NCBI GenBank assembly: GCA_025201845.1 | Contig: MU603956.1 | Span: 38,911-92,886, forward strand | Length of the DNA stretch: 53,976 bases | Direction of reading: 5' to 3' | Source of the DNA: Martensiomyces pterosporus | Taxonomy: Eukaryota > Kickxellomycota > Kickxellomycetes > Kickxellales > Kickxellaceae | Part shown: piece after piece, positions 19,262 through 28,586 of the stretch | How the letters are laid out: each line of letters starts with the position of its first letter | Numbering within the stretch: the first letter of the stretch is position 1 | Notes under the pieces: generated by a model | What the model saw: only the letters and a program-made list of their open reading frames with translations | The model's database searches: none | Told to the model about the DNA's origin: nothing | Position numbers and translations under genes: made by a program

Positions 19262-19636
19262 GCAAAAGTACGAGTTGGAAGGGAAAAGTCTATAAACAAA
19301 TGTCTAGTGAAGGAGGAATGTACATGAAGGAACGCAAAAGCAGGGCAGCGCCCGTCTCGTTGGCTGGGCATTCTGTTATGTGCTTTCTTGTTACGAGCGG
19401 AAAGTAGATTTGCCAGGATCCGCGTTGCCGAGGTTTGGTGGGCAGGGGGTATCCGCGGCATTGACCGACAACAATAGGCACATAGATGGAACGGGAACGA
19501 AACAATGGACACGGAAGGAGAAGGGGGAGGCCAGCTAGCAAAGATTCGCCAGCACATTACTTCTGTGTTTCTATAAATAGACATCAACTCTATGGAAAAG
19601 CTGCCAGACAAAGGGAAAGCCGCAAGAGGACAATAT
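19262..19636. other. Intergenic between trypsin paralogs 1 and 2
   Basis: No gene. TATA-like CTATTTATAG on the minus strand lies near 19571-19580, about 310 bp before the paralog 1 start. Confidence 0.4.
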
Positions 19637-20791
19637 CTACGCAAACAGGAAAATAGCTGCTCCAAGAGAAGCCAAATAAAGAGCACGCCCGCACACCGAA
19701 ATGCGAGAAGATGCGTTTGCTTTCGTTGAGGAGACTGGTGGTGACGCAGTGCCCTGGGCTGTAGTGCTGCTGGAACCTGCAGTAGGGCTTGCTTTTGAGG
19801 CGGTTTTGGTCGACTGGGCGGTGGCACTGCCCTCGGAGCCAGAGGCCGAAGAGGGGGAGGATGATGCCGCCGCAGATGCCGATGCTCCCGAGGATGAGGC
19901 GCTGGTGGATGCACCGTGCTGCGTCCTGTTCGAAATCGAGATATCGTCGACCTTCAAGTTCGCCGTGCTCGCAATCCAGTCCAAAAAGGCAGACAGCCTG
20001 GTGTAGAACCCAGTGCTTCCAGCCTTGGCGCACTCGCCTTTGGGGTTGCTCGGAGTCACGGCACCGAAGCTCGTTAGCCCAAGCAGAGCAAAGTCAACGT
20101 CGTGGTCGACAGGAGTGGCCAACGGACCGCCGCTGTCGCCAGCACACGTGTCAATTCCGCCAGTGCCGTCTGTGCACAGCTTTGTCTCTGAGTTAAAGTG
20201 GTTGTCGTTGGCCTTGCAGAAATCGTTGCTCCCAACAAATAGATTGACCTCCATAAGCTGCGTTGCAATCGACCCTTGCTTTTGCGGATCGGTGATGCCA
20301 TAGCCAGCAGCAACCAGAGGCGTGTCGGAGTAGTAGTCCCCGTAGTAGATCTTCACGGTCTTGGCGATGTTGCTGGCGATGCTGTCCTCCAAAAAGAACA
20401 GCGCAACGTCGTTGAGCAGCGACTTTCTGTCAAACTTTGGATGGGTGACGATGCTCTTCACCGAGTACCCCGTGAACGACTCGTTTGCGCCAGGCACCGT
20501 GTGGTCGAACCCGACCTGATACTCGGATAGCTTGTAGTCGAGGGTCTTGTTCACCATCGTGCAGTGAGCAGCTGTCAGAACGACGTTTGGGGCAATCAGG
20601 CTGCCAGTGCAGATGCCGCCCTCGTAGTTGGGGCTGGCTGCGCGGATGTAAGCAATGTAGTTGAACTTGCTGTCTGTTGCAAAATGGCCGCCGACGATGC
20701 GCGGTGCCTGGTCGACTTCGGTCACGTCCGAGGCTGTAGCTATAAGTGCCCAGGCCGTAGCCAAAGTGCTCGAGATGACAGAGAAGCGCAT
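19637..20791 (-). CDS. Trypsin-like serine protease, secreted, GPI-type C-terminus (paralog 2)
   Basis: The frame is open to 20869 from a GTG codon, but the true start is the ATG at 20789-20791 (MRFSVISSTLATAWALIATA, a clean signal peptide), giving 384 residues. Activation follows R31 before IVGG. Triad: His76, Asp128, Ser220; Asp214 gives trypsin specificity. After the protease domain comes a Ser/Ala/Thr-rich stalk of about 90 residues, likely heavily O-glycosylated, and a hydrophobic tail (ALYLASLGAAIFLFA) expected for GPI attachment. This would tether the enzyme to the outer membrane face or wall. Same-strand paralog of the genes on both sides. A TATAAAG lies at 20980-20986 on the minus strand. 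Confidence 0.93.
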   Translation of the reverse strand: MRFSVISSTLATAWALIATASDVTEVDQAPRIVGGHFATDSKFNYIAYIRAASPNYEGGICTGSLIAPNVVLTAAHCTMVNKTLDYKLSEYQVGFDHTVPGANESFTGYSVKSIVTHPKFDRKSLLNDVALFFLEDSIASNIAKTVKIYYGDYYSDTPLVAAGYGITDPQKQGSIATQLMEVNLFVGSNDFCKANDNHFNSETKLCTDGTGGIDTCAGDSGGPLATPVDHDVDFALLGLTSFGAVTPSNPKGECAKAGSTGFYTRLSAFLDWIASTANLKVDDISISNRTQHGASTSASSSGASASAAASSSPSSASGSEGSATAQSTKTASKASPTAGSSSTTAQGTASPPVSSTKANASSRISVCGRALYLASLGAAIFLFA

Positions 20792-21429
20792 TGGGGAGTG
20801 GCAGGCCGTGTATGTGTATGGAGGAAAGCAGATGTAACAAGAAAGAAATGCCTGTGGGAACCGAAACACCAGCAGGGCGTGTATGTGAGTGATAAAATGA
20901 AAAGAACAAATGCAGTGGAGTGCATATGGCGGGGGCTGGGAAAGACTAGCTTTGTTGTTTACGTGATGTCAAAGGCCCCCTTTATAGCACCCTGTTGCCA
21001 GAATGCGCTGGGTGCCATGCACCGCCAAACCACTGCAGCCTCATTGAGGCCAGCGCCTTCCACGCGGGCTGCCTGTGAAGGGGTGCCTATTTCTGGAATA
21101 CTTGCACACGCATGGATTGGCAGGATCCGCCGACATCCGCCCTCAGCTCAACCACTCCCTTCCAGTCTTCTGCACTGGCATTCTATTTTTTGCGAAAGAG
21201 ACAACCGCACCATTGTCAGCAGCCAAAGACGCCCAGGCGGGAGTGCTCCTTGTAGAAGCGCAAGAAGCTACAGCAAGAGGGAAGGCCTACGACCAGCGGA
21301 GGCCATTGGCGGCGTGTTTTGTGTGCTGCTCAATACCAGAGCTAGTGCATATGCATATCCACGCACGCGATACATTGATGCTGCACGTGTCGTGAATACC
21401 CAAGGGCTGCCAGTCAAACTACAGGGCTG
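20792..21429. other. Intergenic between trypsin paralogs 2 and 3
   Basis: No gene supported. It contains the paralog 2 promoter, with TATAAAG at 20980-20986 on the minus strand, 190 bp before its ATG. The long plus-strand frame through here is an antisense shadow. Confidence 0.45.
20980..20986 (-). promoter_or_regulatory. TATA box of trypsin paralog 2
   Basis: TATAAAG on the minus strand, 190 bp upstream of the start codon at 20791. Confidence 0.5.
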
Positions 21430-22578
21430 TCAAGAGACAGCGAGCGAAGCCCCAACAGCAAGCAGCAAAGCGGCATAGCCGAAGAAAGAGGTGCGCGCAG
21501 CTGCACCCGCCTTCGTCGTAAGAGGCTGAGCGGTTGCGCTGGGAGCCACGATTGAAGGCAAGGTGCTGCCAGTTGGCTTAGAGGCAAGCGCAGTCGTTGA
21601 GCGGGCGGTGGAGCTTGCCGCTGCCGAGGCATCAGATGAGGGATCTTGCGAGACAGGCGTGTGTTGGGTCTTGTTTGCAACCGAAATACTCGCTGCATCG
21701 ATTCCAGCAGCGCCAGCAATCCAATTGATGTATGGTGCCAGACGAGTGTAGTACCCAGGCAAGCCGGCAACCGCACATTTATCCGCCAAATTGCCACCCC
21801 CTTTGCCTCCAAAACTCGTCAACCCAAGCAAAGCGAACCCAGGTCCGTTATCTACGGGAGTAATAAGAGGACCGCCGCTATCGCCCAGGCAAGTATCAAC
21901 GCCGGGTGCGCCATCGGTGCAAATCTGGATATTGTGGTTAAAATACGGGTCCGTCTTCTTGCAAAACTTGTCGCTCCCAACGAACAAGTTCACCTCCATC
22001 AGCTGGGTGGCCAGAGACTGGTTGTTGTGGGTATCGGTGATGCCAAAGCCGGCTGCCGTTGTAGGCGTGTCAACAAAGTAGTCGCCGGAGTAGATTTTTG
22101 CTGTGGTAGCGACACTGCTGGGGATATTGGAGTCCAGAATGAGCAGGAGGATGTCGTTGGCCAGCGTTTTCTTGTTGAAGCCCGGGTGGGTGACGACCTT
22201 CGACACCGAGTAGCCCTTAACTCGCTTCGTTGGGTTAGGCGCAGCAAGACCAAACGCGACCTGGACATCCGAACTTGTGTAGCTGGCGAACGAGGTTGCC
22301 ATCATACAGTGGGCGGCGGTGACAACAACGTTGGGTGCGACCAGTGTTCCGGTGCACATGGCTGCCTTCCAGATAAAGCTGGCCATTTGGAGATAGGCTG
22401 TGCTTCCAAACCTGTCCTTGGAAGCTGGGTGGCCGCCGATGACGCGAGGAACGGGGAGCGCTGGGGCATCGTCTCTTGGCCGGAGCTGCTGGCTGAGAAC
22501 GGCGGCTGCTGTTGCAGAGACAGAGACGAGCAAAACTAGGCCTAGCGCAAGGCAATTAAAAGTGCTTGAAACCCGCAT
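21430..22578 (-). CDS. Trypsin-like serine protease, secreted, GPI-type C-terminus (paralog 3)
   Basis: The first ATG is at 22576-22578 (the frame extends to a TTG at 22608), giving 382 residues. The signal peptide is followed by a short propeptide ending VPR before VIGG. Triad: His90 in VTAAHC, Asp142 in NDILLLIL, Ser234 in GDSGGP; Asp228 sets trypsin specificity. The block QSLATQLMEVNLFxGxxxxC is shared almost word for word with paralog 1, and paralog 2 has the ATQLMEVNLFVGS part, so all three arose by tandem duplication. A Ser/Ala/Thr stalk and hydrophobic tail (FFGYAALLLAVGASLAVS) suggest a GPI anchor. A TATATAT box on the minus strand (22675-22681) lies about 97 bp upstream. Confidence 0.93.
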   Translation of the reverse strand: MRVSSTFNCLALGLVLLVSVSATAAAVLSQQLRPRDDAPALPVPRVIGGHPASKDRFGSTAYLQMASFIWKAAMCTGTLVAPNVVVTAAHCMMATSFASYTSSDVQVAFGLAAPNPTKRVKGYSVSKVVTHPGFNKKTLANDILLLILDSNIPSSVATTAKIYSGDYFVDTPTTAAGFGITDTHNNQSLATQLMEVNLFVGSDKFCKKTDPYFNHNIQICTDGAPGVDTCLGDSGGPLITPVDNGPGFALLGLTSFGGKGGGNLADKCAVAGLPGYYTRLAPYINWIAGAAGIDAASISVANKTQHTPVSQDPSSDASAAASSTARSTTALASKPTGSTLPSIVAPSATAQPLTTKAGAAARTSFFGYAALLLAVGASLAVS

Positions 22579-23039
22579 TGGAGCAAGGGGTGCAGCGCTG
22601 CTTAACAAATATCAAGGGTGAAAATGAGTGTGGGTGAAGGCTGCGGAGCCCAAGCACTGCCGCTGCTCTTCCAAATATATACCAACCTGCGTGCCCTGAG
22701 AAAAGGGTGCAGAGGGGCCATGCCAGTTCTCACCAAGGGCACCGGCGGCTGGATCGACATGCGCATTAAAACTGCTGCATCGCTTGTTGATGTTTTCGCT
22801 TTTGCACATGGGCCATCAGCATAGAAGGAGAAGGAGAAGGAGAATGTCGAGCAGATGCGTAGAGCCTGTACGCAATGCTGGGGATTCCAGGTTTGGGGAG
22901 GGGGAAGAAAGCTGGCATTCGAATTACATGACGCTGCCTTGGGTGCTACAGCAGTGGCAGCAGCAGCAGCAAGGCGAGGCAATAACACATGGTACGAAAA
23001 GTGCATGAGCAAGAAAAAGGAAGAGCGAAAGGCGGCGCC
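22579..23039. other. Intergenic: trypsin paralog 3 promoter and formin 3' flank
   Basis: No gene seen. The promoter TATATAT of paralog 3 is at 22675-22681. A GGAGAA-like purine repeat occurs near 22825-22845 and a GCA run near 22957-22973. Confidence 0.45.
22675..22681 (-). promoter_or_regulatory. TATA box of trypsin paralog 3
   Basis: TATATAT on the minus strand about 97 bp upstream of the ATG at 22578. Confidence 0.5.
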
Positions 23040-26000
23040 TCAGTCGTCGAGGAGCTGGCGGCGGGAGCGGCGGCGCGCAGAACGTAGCTCAGCCGCGTCG
23101 CCACCATCCAGCTGGGAGTGCTCATCGCCGCCATCGGCTTCAGGAGCATCGTCTTCGGAAATAGTCGACATCTTTTCTATGTTGGCCGCGTTTCTGTGTG
23201 CCCTCAGGATCGATCTGCTCGACCGAGGCAGCGGAGGCATCGACGACGCGTCCGCAGGATCGGCATCCGGGTCCTCGTCCTCCTTGATGTCTCGGAGCAT
23301 CTGCAGGGCCTTGATCGAGATGCTCGTGCGGTGGACGCTGCGCCTCAGACTGCTGCGCCTCCGGATGCTCATCAGCTCTCTGCGACGGCGCCTCTTTGTG
23401 GCTTCAACGCGCTCCAGATCAGTGCCAGCCATGAGCGACTTGAGCAAATCATCAACGGCGCCATTCTCGCCTCCAGCGCCAGCAGCAGGCGCTTGCGCCG
23501 AGCCATCGCCAGACGCGTCGTCCGCCACCGACGACATGGTGCCGCTGCTCTGGTCGCTGCCGAGCTCTCTCTGCCGCATTGCGCCCTGAGCAAGGCGGTT
23601 TGCACGGTTCTGCTTGTTCAAGCGCTTCTGCTCGATCTGGGCCTCGATCTGCTTGCGGCGCTTCTCGGCGGCCTTCTTGCGCTCCCTTTCCCTGGTGTTG
23701 TCCTTGTTGACTTGGCTGAACGAGGCGGTGAACGTCTTGAATATGCCAAAGAACTCCTCCGGGGCAACTGTGCGCGGGTCCTCGCCATAGAGGAGCACAG
23801 AGTTGCTGTACGAGTCCTCCATCGCAGTGAACTGGGATGACAGCGCCTCGTACTGCTCGTTGGCCTCGGTGAGGAAGCGGCGGATAGTGAGCAAGAAGCG
23901 GTCCTGCGGGTCGGATGCCGAGCTGGTGGGCAGACTGGTGCCGCTCGCCTCTGCCGCCGCCTCGTTGGCTGAGTCCTCGCTCTCGCTGGCCGGCTTGGTT
24001 GCCTCGCCCTTTTCCTCGGCCATGGCAATCTCCTTCAGCTCGTTCTCGCGCTGGTCGCGCAGAAGCTCCAGCTCGCGCTTGGCCTCGCGCAGCCGCATGC
24101 GCATGTCGCCCATCTCTGCCTTCATCTCGGCGTAGGAGACGCGGCAGCCAGAGTCAACGGGCTTGAGCTCGTCGAGGAACTCCAGTGCATCGGAGAAGTT
24201 CTCCTCAACGGTGGATGCAACAAAGTGCAGCAGCGTGGTCTTGTTGTCGTCTGCCTTGGTGTCCATCAGTCGGTTGAGCGAGGCAATCTTGAAGCCAAAC
24301 GCACCGCCGCGGAACCCAGACCCGTTCATGAAGTTGCCGATGGACAGGACCACCTCGAGTACCTGCGGGAAATGCCTGCTCGTGGCCACCGCGTGCGATG
24401 CAGTCATAACAGCGGCCACATCCTGCTGCAGGTCGCGGAAGCTCTCCGGCCACGTCGTCCATGTCATGGTCACACGCAGGCGCTGCTCATACCGCCAGAC
24501 CTTCATAGTCTCGAGGAAGAACCTGTCGGGCCTCGCTAGCCGCTTGCGGTCTGGGCGACCCATGTATGCAGACAGCAGCCCGCGCTCCTCGGGCGTGGGT
24601 ATAAACGTGAGCAGTTGCTTCAGCAGGTTCTCGCTGATCGTAGAGGTGTCCATGCGCAAAAGGGCCTTGCGGATGTCCTTGAACGAGTACTTCTTGAACA
24701 TGCCAAGCATGATGTTGATGTTGTACGCGCGCTTAGATTCGAGCACCGACACCTCTTCCTGCTCCTGCTCGGCACGCTCTTTGCGGCGCTTCTCGCGCAG
24801 CGCAAAAATGTCCACCGCCTGCTTGGCTGCAAACATCCGCTCGATGTGGTCGAATACGCCCTGGCCGTGCAGGGTGTCCAAGACAAGCCTCTCCTCCAGC
24901 CCGGCTCGGTCCTCGAGCTTGGACCACAGGGAGCTGTCCACGTGCTGGTCGTTGAGCTTGTCCCACTGCAGGGCCTTGAGTTTGACCTTGGGCACATACA
25001 GGAGCTCCTTGCGACGGAGTGGGCCCAGGAGCGTGGGTGCAGGCGGAGGTGGCGGCGGTGCTGGCGCCGCTGGCGCCTTTGGGGCGCCGGGTGCTGCTGG
25101 TGCGGGGGGTGCTGCGGGGGGTGCTGCGGGCGGAGGCTGTGTGCCGTCCGCTTTTACCGAGCGTAGCTGCACAGATGCAAGCGCCGCGGCTGTGGGGCTT
25201 GTGCCAGGCGCGCCTGATGTGGCCATCGGTGGTGGAGGCGGCGCTGGTGGGGGCGGTGCTGCGCCAGCCACCGGAGGCGGAGGAGGAGCGGGCGGAGGAG
25301 GGGCAGATATGCCACCACCAACCATGGGCGGCGGCGGAGGTGCAGGGGGAGGAGGCGCCCCGGCAGAGACAGAGGCAAGCATGGCTCCTGGGGGCGGAGG
25401 TGGTGGGGGTGGTGCTGGGGGCGGAGGTGCAAACGCTCCACTGGGCACTGCATCCTTGGCTTGCGCCTCGCCTGAACCACCAGCAGCAGCAATAGCAGCA
25501 GCTTCCTTTGGTGCACCCTCGCCTTCACCCTCGCTTTCGCCTTCGCCTCCAGCCTTAGAGGCAGCCTCTTCCTCAGCATCGGATCCTTGATTGGCGCCCA
25601 TACGCTTGCCAATCTTGCTCTGGAGCTCCGCAGCAAAGTCAGGCAACCGAGCAGGCACTGAGCTCAGCGACTGCATGGTAACCGTGCCCATCTTGGCTCC
25701 CTCAGGCAGGTCCTTGGCAGTGGGCGATGTGGGCGGCGCACCAGCAATCGTCGGTCTAGCGTTCTTCGATCCGGGTGTCTTGACAGGAATCCCCTGGCCT
25801 GCCTCCGAAAGAATCTCCTCAAGCATCTGCCTCGCCTTTGTCATGCGGCTAAGCTCGGGTCGCTGCTGCTTCAGCTTCTCGATCTCAGCCAAAAGCAGGT
25901 CGTGGTTCAGCACGACCTCTTCGGGGTTGTCCTCCGAAACCTCCAGTGCAATTCCGCTGCGCAGAACCTCGTTCTCCAGCGTCAGGTCGTCCTTGAGCTG

Positions 26001-28586
26001 GCTCAGCATATCGTGCTCGCCCGCCTCGTCCTGCAGCGCCGAGTAGAGCTGCTTGAGCTGCGAGTCCTGTTTGGCCAGCTTCTGCGTGAACTGATCGCGC
26101 AGCTCCTTGATCTGCGTCTGCAGCGCCTCAATGGTGTGCCTGGACATGCGCAAGAGATCCTCCAGAGCGAAAATCTTGGTCTTGAGCGTGCCCACAAGGC
26201 CCTCTGACTTGAGCGACACCTCGAGCTCGAGCTCATTCTTCTGCCTGGTGACCTTCTCCAGCTGCTCTCTGAGGTCCTTGGCCTCCCTGACGGCCTCCTC
26301 GAGCTGCTCCTCGTTGGAGAACTTGTCGATAATTCCGGCAACGCTGACGCCATACTGCGAGGTGAAGGACTCGCCGGGCTTTACGCGTGGCCGATCGTCG
26401 TCGCTTTCGTCGTCAGAGCCCAGGGGCTCGCCGCTGCGGATGTCCATGACAACCTGCGTGGTGATCTCGTCCAAGAGCTGGTAGTACCTGGCCTTTGTCG
26501 GCTTGCCCAGACTGGCGTCGCCGCTGCCTGAATTGCTCAGCGCACCAGTGTCCGAGATAAAGTCGTCGCGCAGGAGCAGCAGCCGCTGGAGGATGGAGAG
26601 GAAGTGCTCGCGGGCACGGTCGTCGTCGTCAATCTGCGCCAAAATGGCCTGGAACACCTCCTCGGGGTCGGTCATGTCCTGCATGATCTGCTGGTTGTAC
26701 AGATCGAGCACATCAGCGTGGTCTTGCTCAGACTCCTTGTCAAACTTGTTGATCTGCAGCGCGATCAGGGGGCTATCGAACCCAGTGCGCAGCTTCTTGA
26801 TGATCCGGGAAAGCCCGGCTGCGTTCAGCTGGTTGCGGTAGTGGATGCGCATTTCCACGTCGTCCGACACGCCCACCACGGCGTTGATAAAGATCATGCT
26901 CGACAGCGCGTAGTCCGTCAGATCGCGGTCGGCGGTGCCGCCCATCTGCCGCAGCTCGTCAGAAACACCCACCTTGCTGCCCATGCGGCCGCGACCGTCG
27001 ATAGCCGTCTCCACGGCGCGCATCCACGGCTCGAAGCGCTTCTGCATTTCGCGGAACTTTTGCAGCTTGTCCAAGCCCTTCAGCACGGTTGCGTGGCCCA
27101 TGGGCACGTTGAGGTAGCAGATGTAGGTGAGGATCTCCGAAATCAAGCGTCTGGTGTGAAGCGAGGGCGCGTCGATCGAGAAGCACAGGTTGTGCACGCA
27201 CGTGGGGAACCGCAGGACGTCCTGAGCGCCCCACTGGATGTTGACGACGGACTTGATGCACTTGATGATCTCCATCTCCTTGGTAATGTCATCTCCCCTG
27301 CGCACCCCCGCGTGGTTCAGAATGCCCAGGCACTCCGACAGGGCCTCCAGTCCATGAATCTCGACAAACTGCTTGACCCAGTTGACAGGCTGCGTGGACA
27401 CGCACACACGCAGGTGCACGAGCATCTGCTTCGGAAGAGAGTGGATGTCGGTTTCCGTGAGGTAGCGGTAGAAGTACTCGGGTGCATTGCCCTTGCTGTC
27501 CATCTGGAACGACTCCAGCTGCCTGTGCTGCTTGAGCAGCTTGAGCTTGTTGGGAACTGACATCTTTTGCATCTGGACCCGCTGCGCGTCTTTCAGATCC
27601 ATCTCGTCCATCAGCCGGCCCAGCAGCAGGTCGATCTCCTCCTCGCCCATCTGCTCCTCCTCCGCACTCGACGGCGGCATGGTCATGAGCATGGGCGCTC
27701 CTGGGCTGCCAATCACCATCCCGCTCCGCCGGCTGCTTTGGCTGCTGACCACCGAGAGGGTGTTGGCCGAGCCGCCGTAGAAGCTGCTGATGCTCTGCGG
27801 CTTCTCGTCGCCGCCGCGTGACGACTGCATGGACATCTGGCGCGTGTTCAGGTTGGTGCTGCGGGAAGAATAGCTCGAGTAGCTCGAATCCCTGGGCTCG
27901 CCGGCGGCCATCCCGCCGCTGCCATTACGCGCCGCCGCTGCTGCCGCGCTCCTAGTGGACCTGAGGGACCCGCGCGGAGGCCCCGCCATATTGCCCGGCG
28001 TACTGGACCCTGCATTTGCACCGCCGTCGTTGGACACGTTTGAGGACACGGATACTTGGCGGTCGACTGGGCGACCCTCCATGGTGCCACTGGCCGAGCT
28101 GGCGTTTGAGATGACCGACGGGGCGCGGTGCGACGAGTAAATAGAAGCCTGCGACGAGGCGAGCATGATTGAGTCCGAGTCGTTGCTTTTCTGGCGGCCC
28201 GTGATGCCTCCGACATTCAGCGTGTCTGAGGTGTGGCCGACCGGTGTGGTGGAGGGCGATATGTGGTCGCTGCTTCCAGTGGTCATCTGTGAGCTGCGCT
28301 GCGAGTTGTGTGAGAGCCTGCGCTGCTGCCGGTACGATTTGTATTTCTCGCGGAACTCGGCGTCCGTGAAGTTGCTCGCAAGGAACTCGGCCTGCGAGGG
28401 GCTCTGGGGCATCGGACTGCGTGGCGTGGTGACCGGGATGGTGGGCACGGTGTTGGCGAACGAAATCGAGGGCTCGAGGTTGTGGATGGGCCCCGATATT
28501 GTTGCTGGGTTTATGCTGCCGTTTCCGCCGCCGCCATTAGCTGGCCCACTGCCAGGCGCGCCCTTTTTGCGTTTCCAAAACTCCAT
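23040..28586 (-). CDS. Formin (diaphanous-related, Bni1/For3/SepA type)
   Basis: Single exon, 1848 residues, normal for fungal formins. Order: a disordered Ser-rich N-terminus; a GBD/FH3 armadillo region (about 310-710) that binds Rho GTPase and gives autoinhibition; a coiled coil (about 745-930); FH1 (about 1045-1190) with several PPPPAPPPPP tracts for profilin-actin; FH2 (about 1190-1630, starting near KLKALQWDKL), the actin-nucleating ring; then a DAD helix G-A-V-D-D-L-L-K-S-L with a downstream basic R-R-R-R-R patch (about 1709-1738). The complete GBD-to-DAD set implies Rho-controlled actin cable or ring assembly in polar growth, septation or both. The last 110 residues after DAD are acidic and basic patches of unknown use. 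Confidence 0.96.
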   Translation of the reverse strand: MEFWKRKKGAPGSGPANGGGGNGSINPATISGPIHNLEPSISFANTVPTIPVTTPRSPMPQSPSQAEFLASNFTDAEFREKYKSYRQQRRLSHNSQRSSQMTTGSSDHISPSTTPVGHTSDTLNVGGITGRQKSNDSDSIMLASSQASIYSSHRAPSVISNASSASGTMEGRPVDRQVSVSSNVSNDGGANAGSSTPGNMAGPPRGSLRSTRSAAAAAARNGSGGMAAGEPRDSSYSSYSSRSTNLNTRQMSMQSSRGGDEKPQSISSFYGGSANTLSVVSSQSSRRSGMVIGSPGAPMLMTMPPSSAEEEQMGEEEIDLLLGRLMDEMDLKDAQRVQMQKMSVPNKLKLLKQHRQLESFQMDSKGNAPEYFYRYLTETDIHSLPKQMLVHLRVCVSTQPVNWVKQFVEIHGLEALSECLGILNHAGVRRGDDITKEMEIIKCIKSVVNIQWGAQDVLRFPTCVHNLCFSIDAPSLHTRRLISEILTYICYLNVPMGHATVLKGLDKLQKFREMQKRFEPWMRAVETAIDGRGRMGSKVGVSDELRQMGGTADRDLTDYALSSMIFINAVVGVSDDVEMRIHYRNQLNAAGLSRIIKKLRTGFDSPLIALQINKFDKESEQDHADVLDLYNQQIMQDMTDPEEVFQAILAQIDDDDRAREHFLSILQRLLLLRDDFISDTGALSNSGSGDASLGKPTKARYYQLLDEITTQVVMDIRSGEPLGSDDESDDDRPRVKPGESFTSQYGVSVAGIIDKFSNEEQLEEAVREAKDLREQLEKVTRQKNELELEVSLKSEGLVGTLKTKIFALEDLLRMSRHTIEALQTQIKELRDQFTQKLAKQDSQLKQLYSALQDEAGEHDMLSQLKDDLTLENEVLRSGIALEVSEDNPEEVVLNHDLLLAEIEKLKQQRPELSRMTKARQMLEEILSEAGQGIPVKTPGSKNARPTIAGAPPTSPTAKDLPEGAKMGTVTMQSLSSVPARLPDFAAELQSKIGKRMGANQGSDAEEEAASKAGGEGESEGEGEGAPKEAAAIAAAGGSGEAQAKDAVPSGAFAPPPPAPPPPPPPPGAMLASVSAGAPPPPAPPPPPMVGGGISAPPPPAPPPPPVAGAAPPPPAPPPPPMATSGAPGTSPTAAALASVQLRSVKADGTQPPPAAPPAAPPAPAAPGAPKAPAAPAPPPPPPAPTLLGPLRRKELLYVPKVKLKALQWDKLNDQHVDSSLWSKLEDRAGLEERLVLDTLHGQGVFDHIERMFAAKQAVDIFALREKRRKERAEQEQEEVSVLESKRAYNINIMLGMFKKYSFKDIRKALLRMDTSTISENLLKQLLTFIPTPEERGLLSAYMGRPDRKRLARPDRFFLETMKVWRYEQRLRVTMTWTTWPESFRDLQQDVAAVMTASHAVATSRHFPQVLEVVLSIGNFMNGSGFRGGAFGFKIASLNRLMDTKADDNKTTLLHFVASTVEENFSDALEFLDELKPVDSGCRVSYAEMKAEMGDMRMRLREAKRELELLRDQRENELKEIAMAEEKGEATKPASESEDSANEAAAEASGTSLPTSSASDPQDRFLLTIRRFLTEANEQYEALSSQFTAMEDSYSNSVLLYGEDPRTVAPEEFFGIFKTFTASFSQVNKDNTRERERKKAAEKRRKQIEAQIEQKRLNKQNRANRLAQGAMRQRELGSDQSSGTMSSVADDASGDGSAQAPAAGAGGENGAVDDLLKSLMAGTDLERVEATKRRRRRELMSIRRRSSLRRSVHRTSISIKALQMLRDIKEDEDPDADPADASSMPPLPRSSRSILRAHRNAANIEKMSTISEDDAPEADGGDEHSQLDGGDAAELRSARRRSRRQLLDD

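Noticed and set aside
24163..25590. 475-residue plus-strand Gly-rich frame antisense to formin FH1
   Set aside because: Poly-Gly is simply the complement of the formin poly-Pro tracts.
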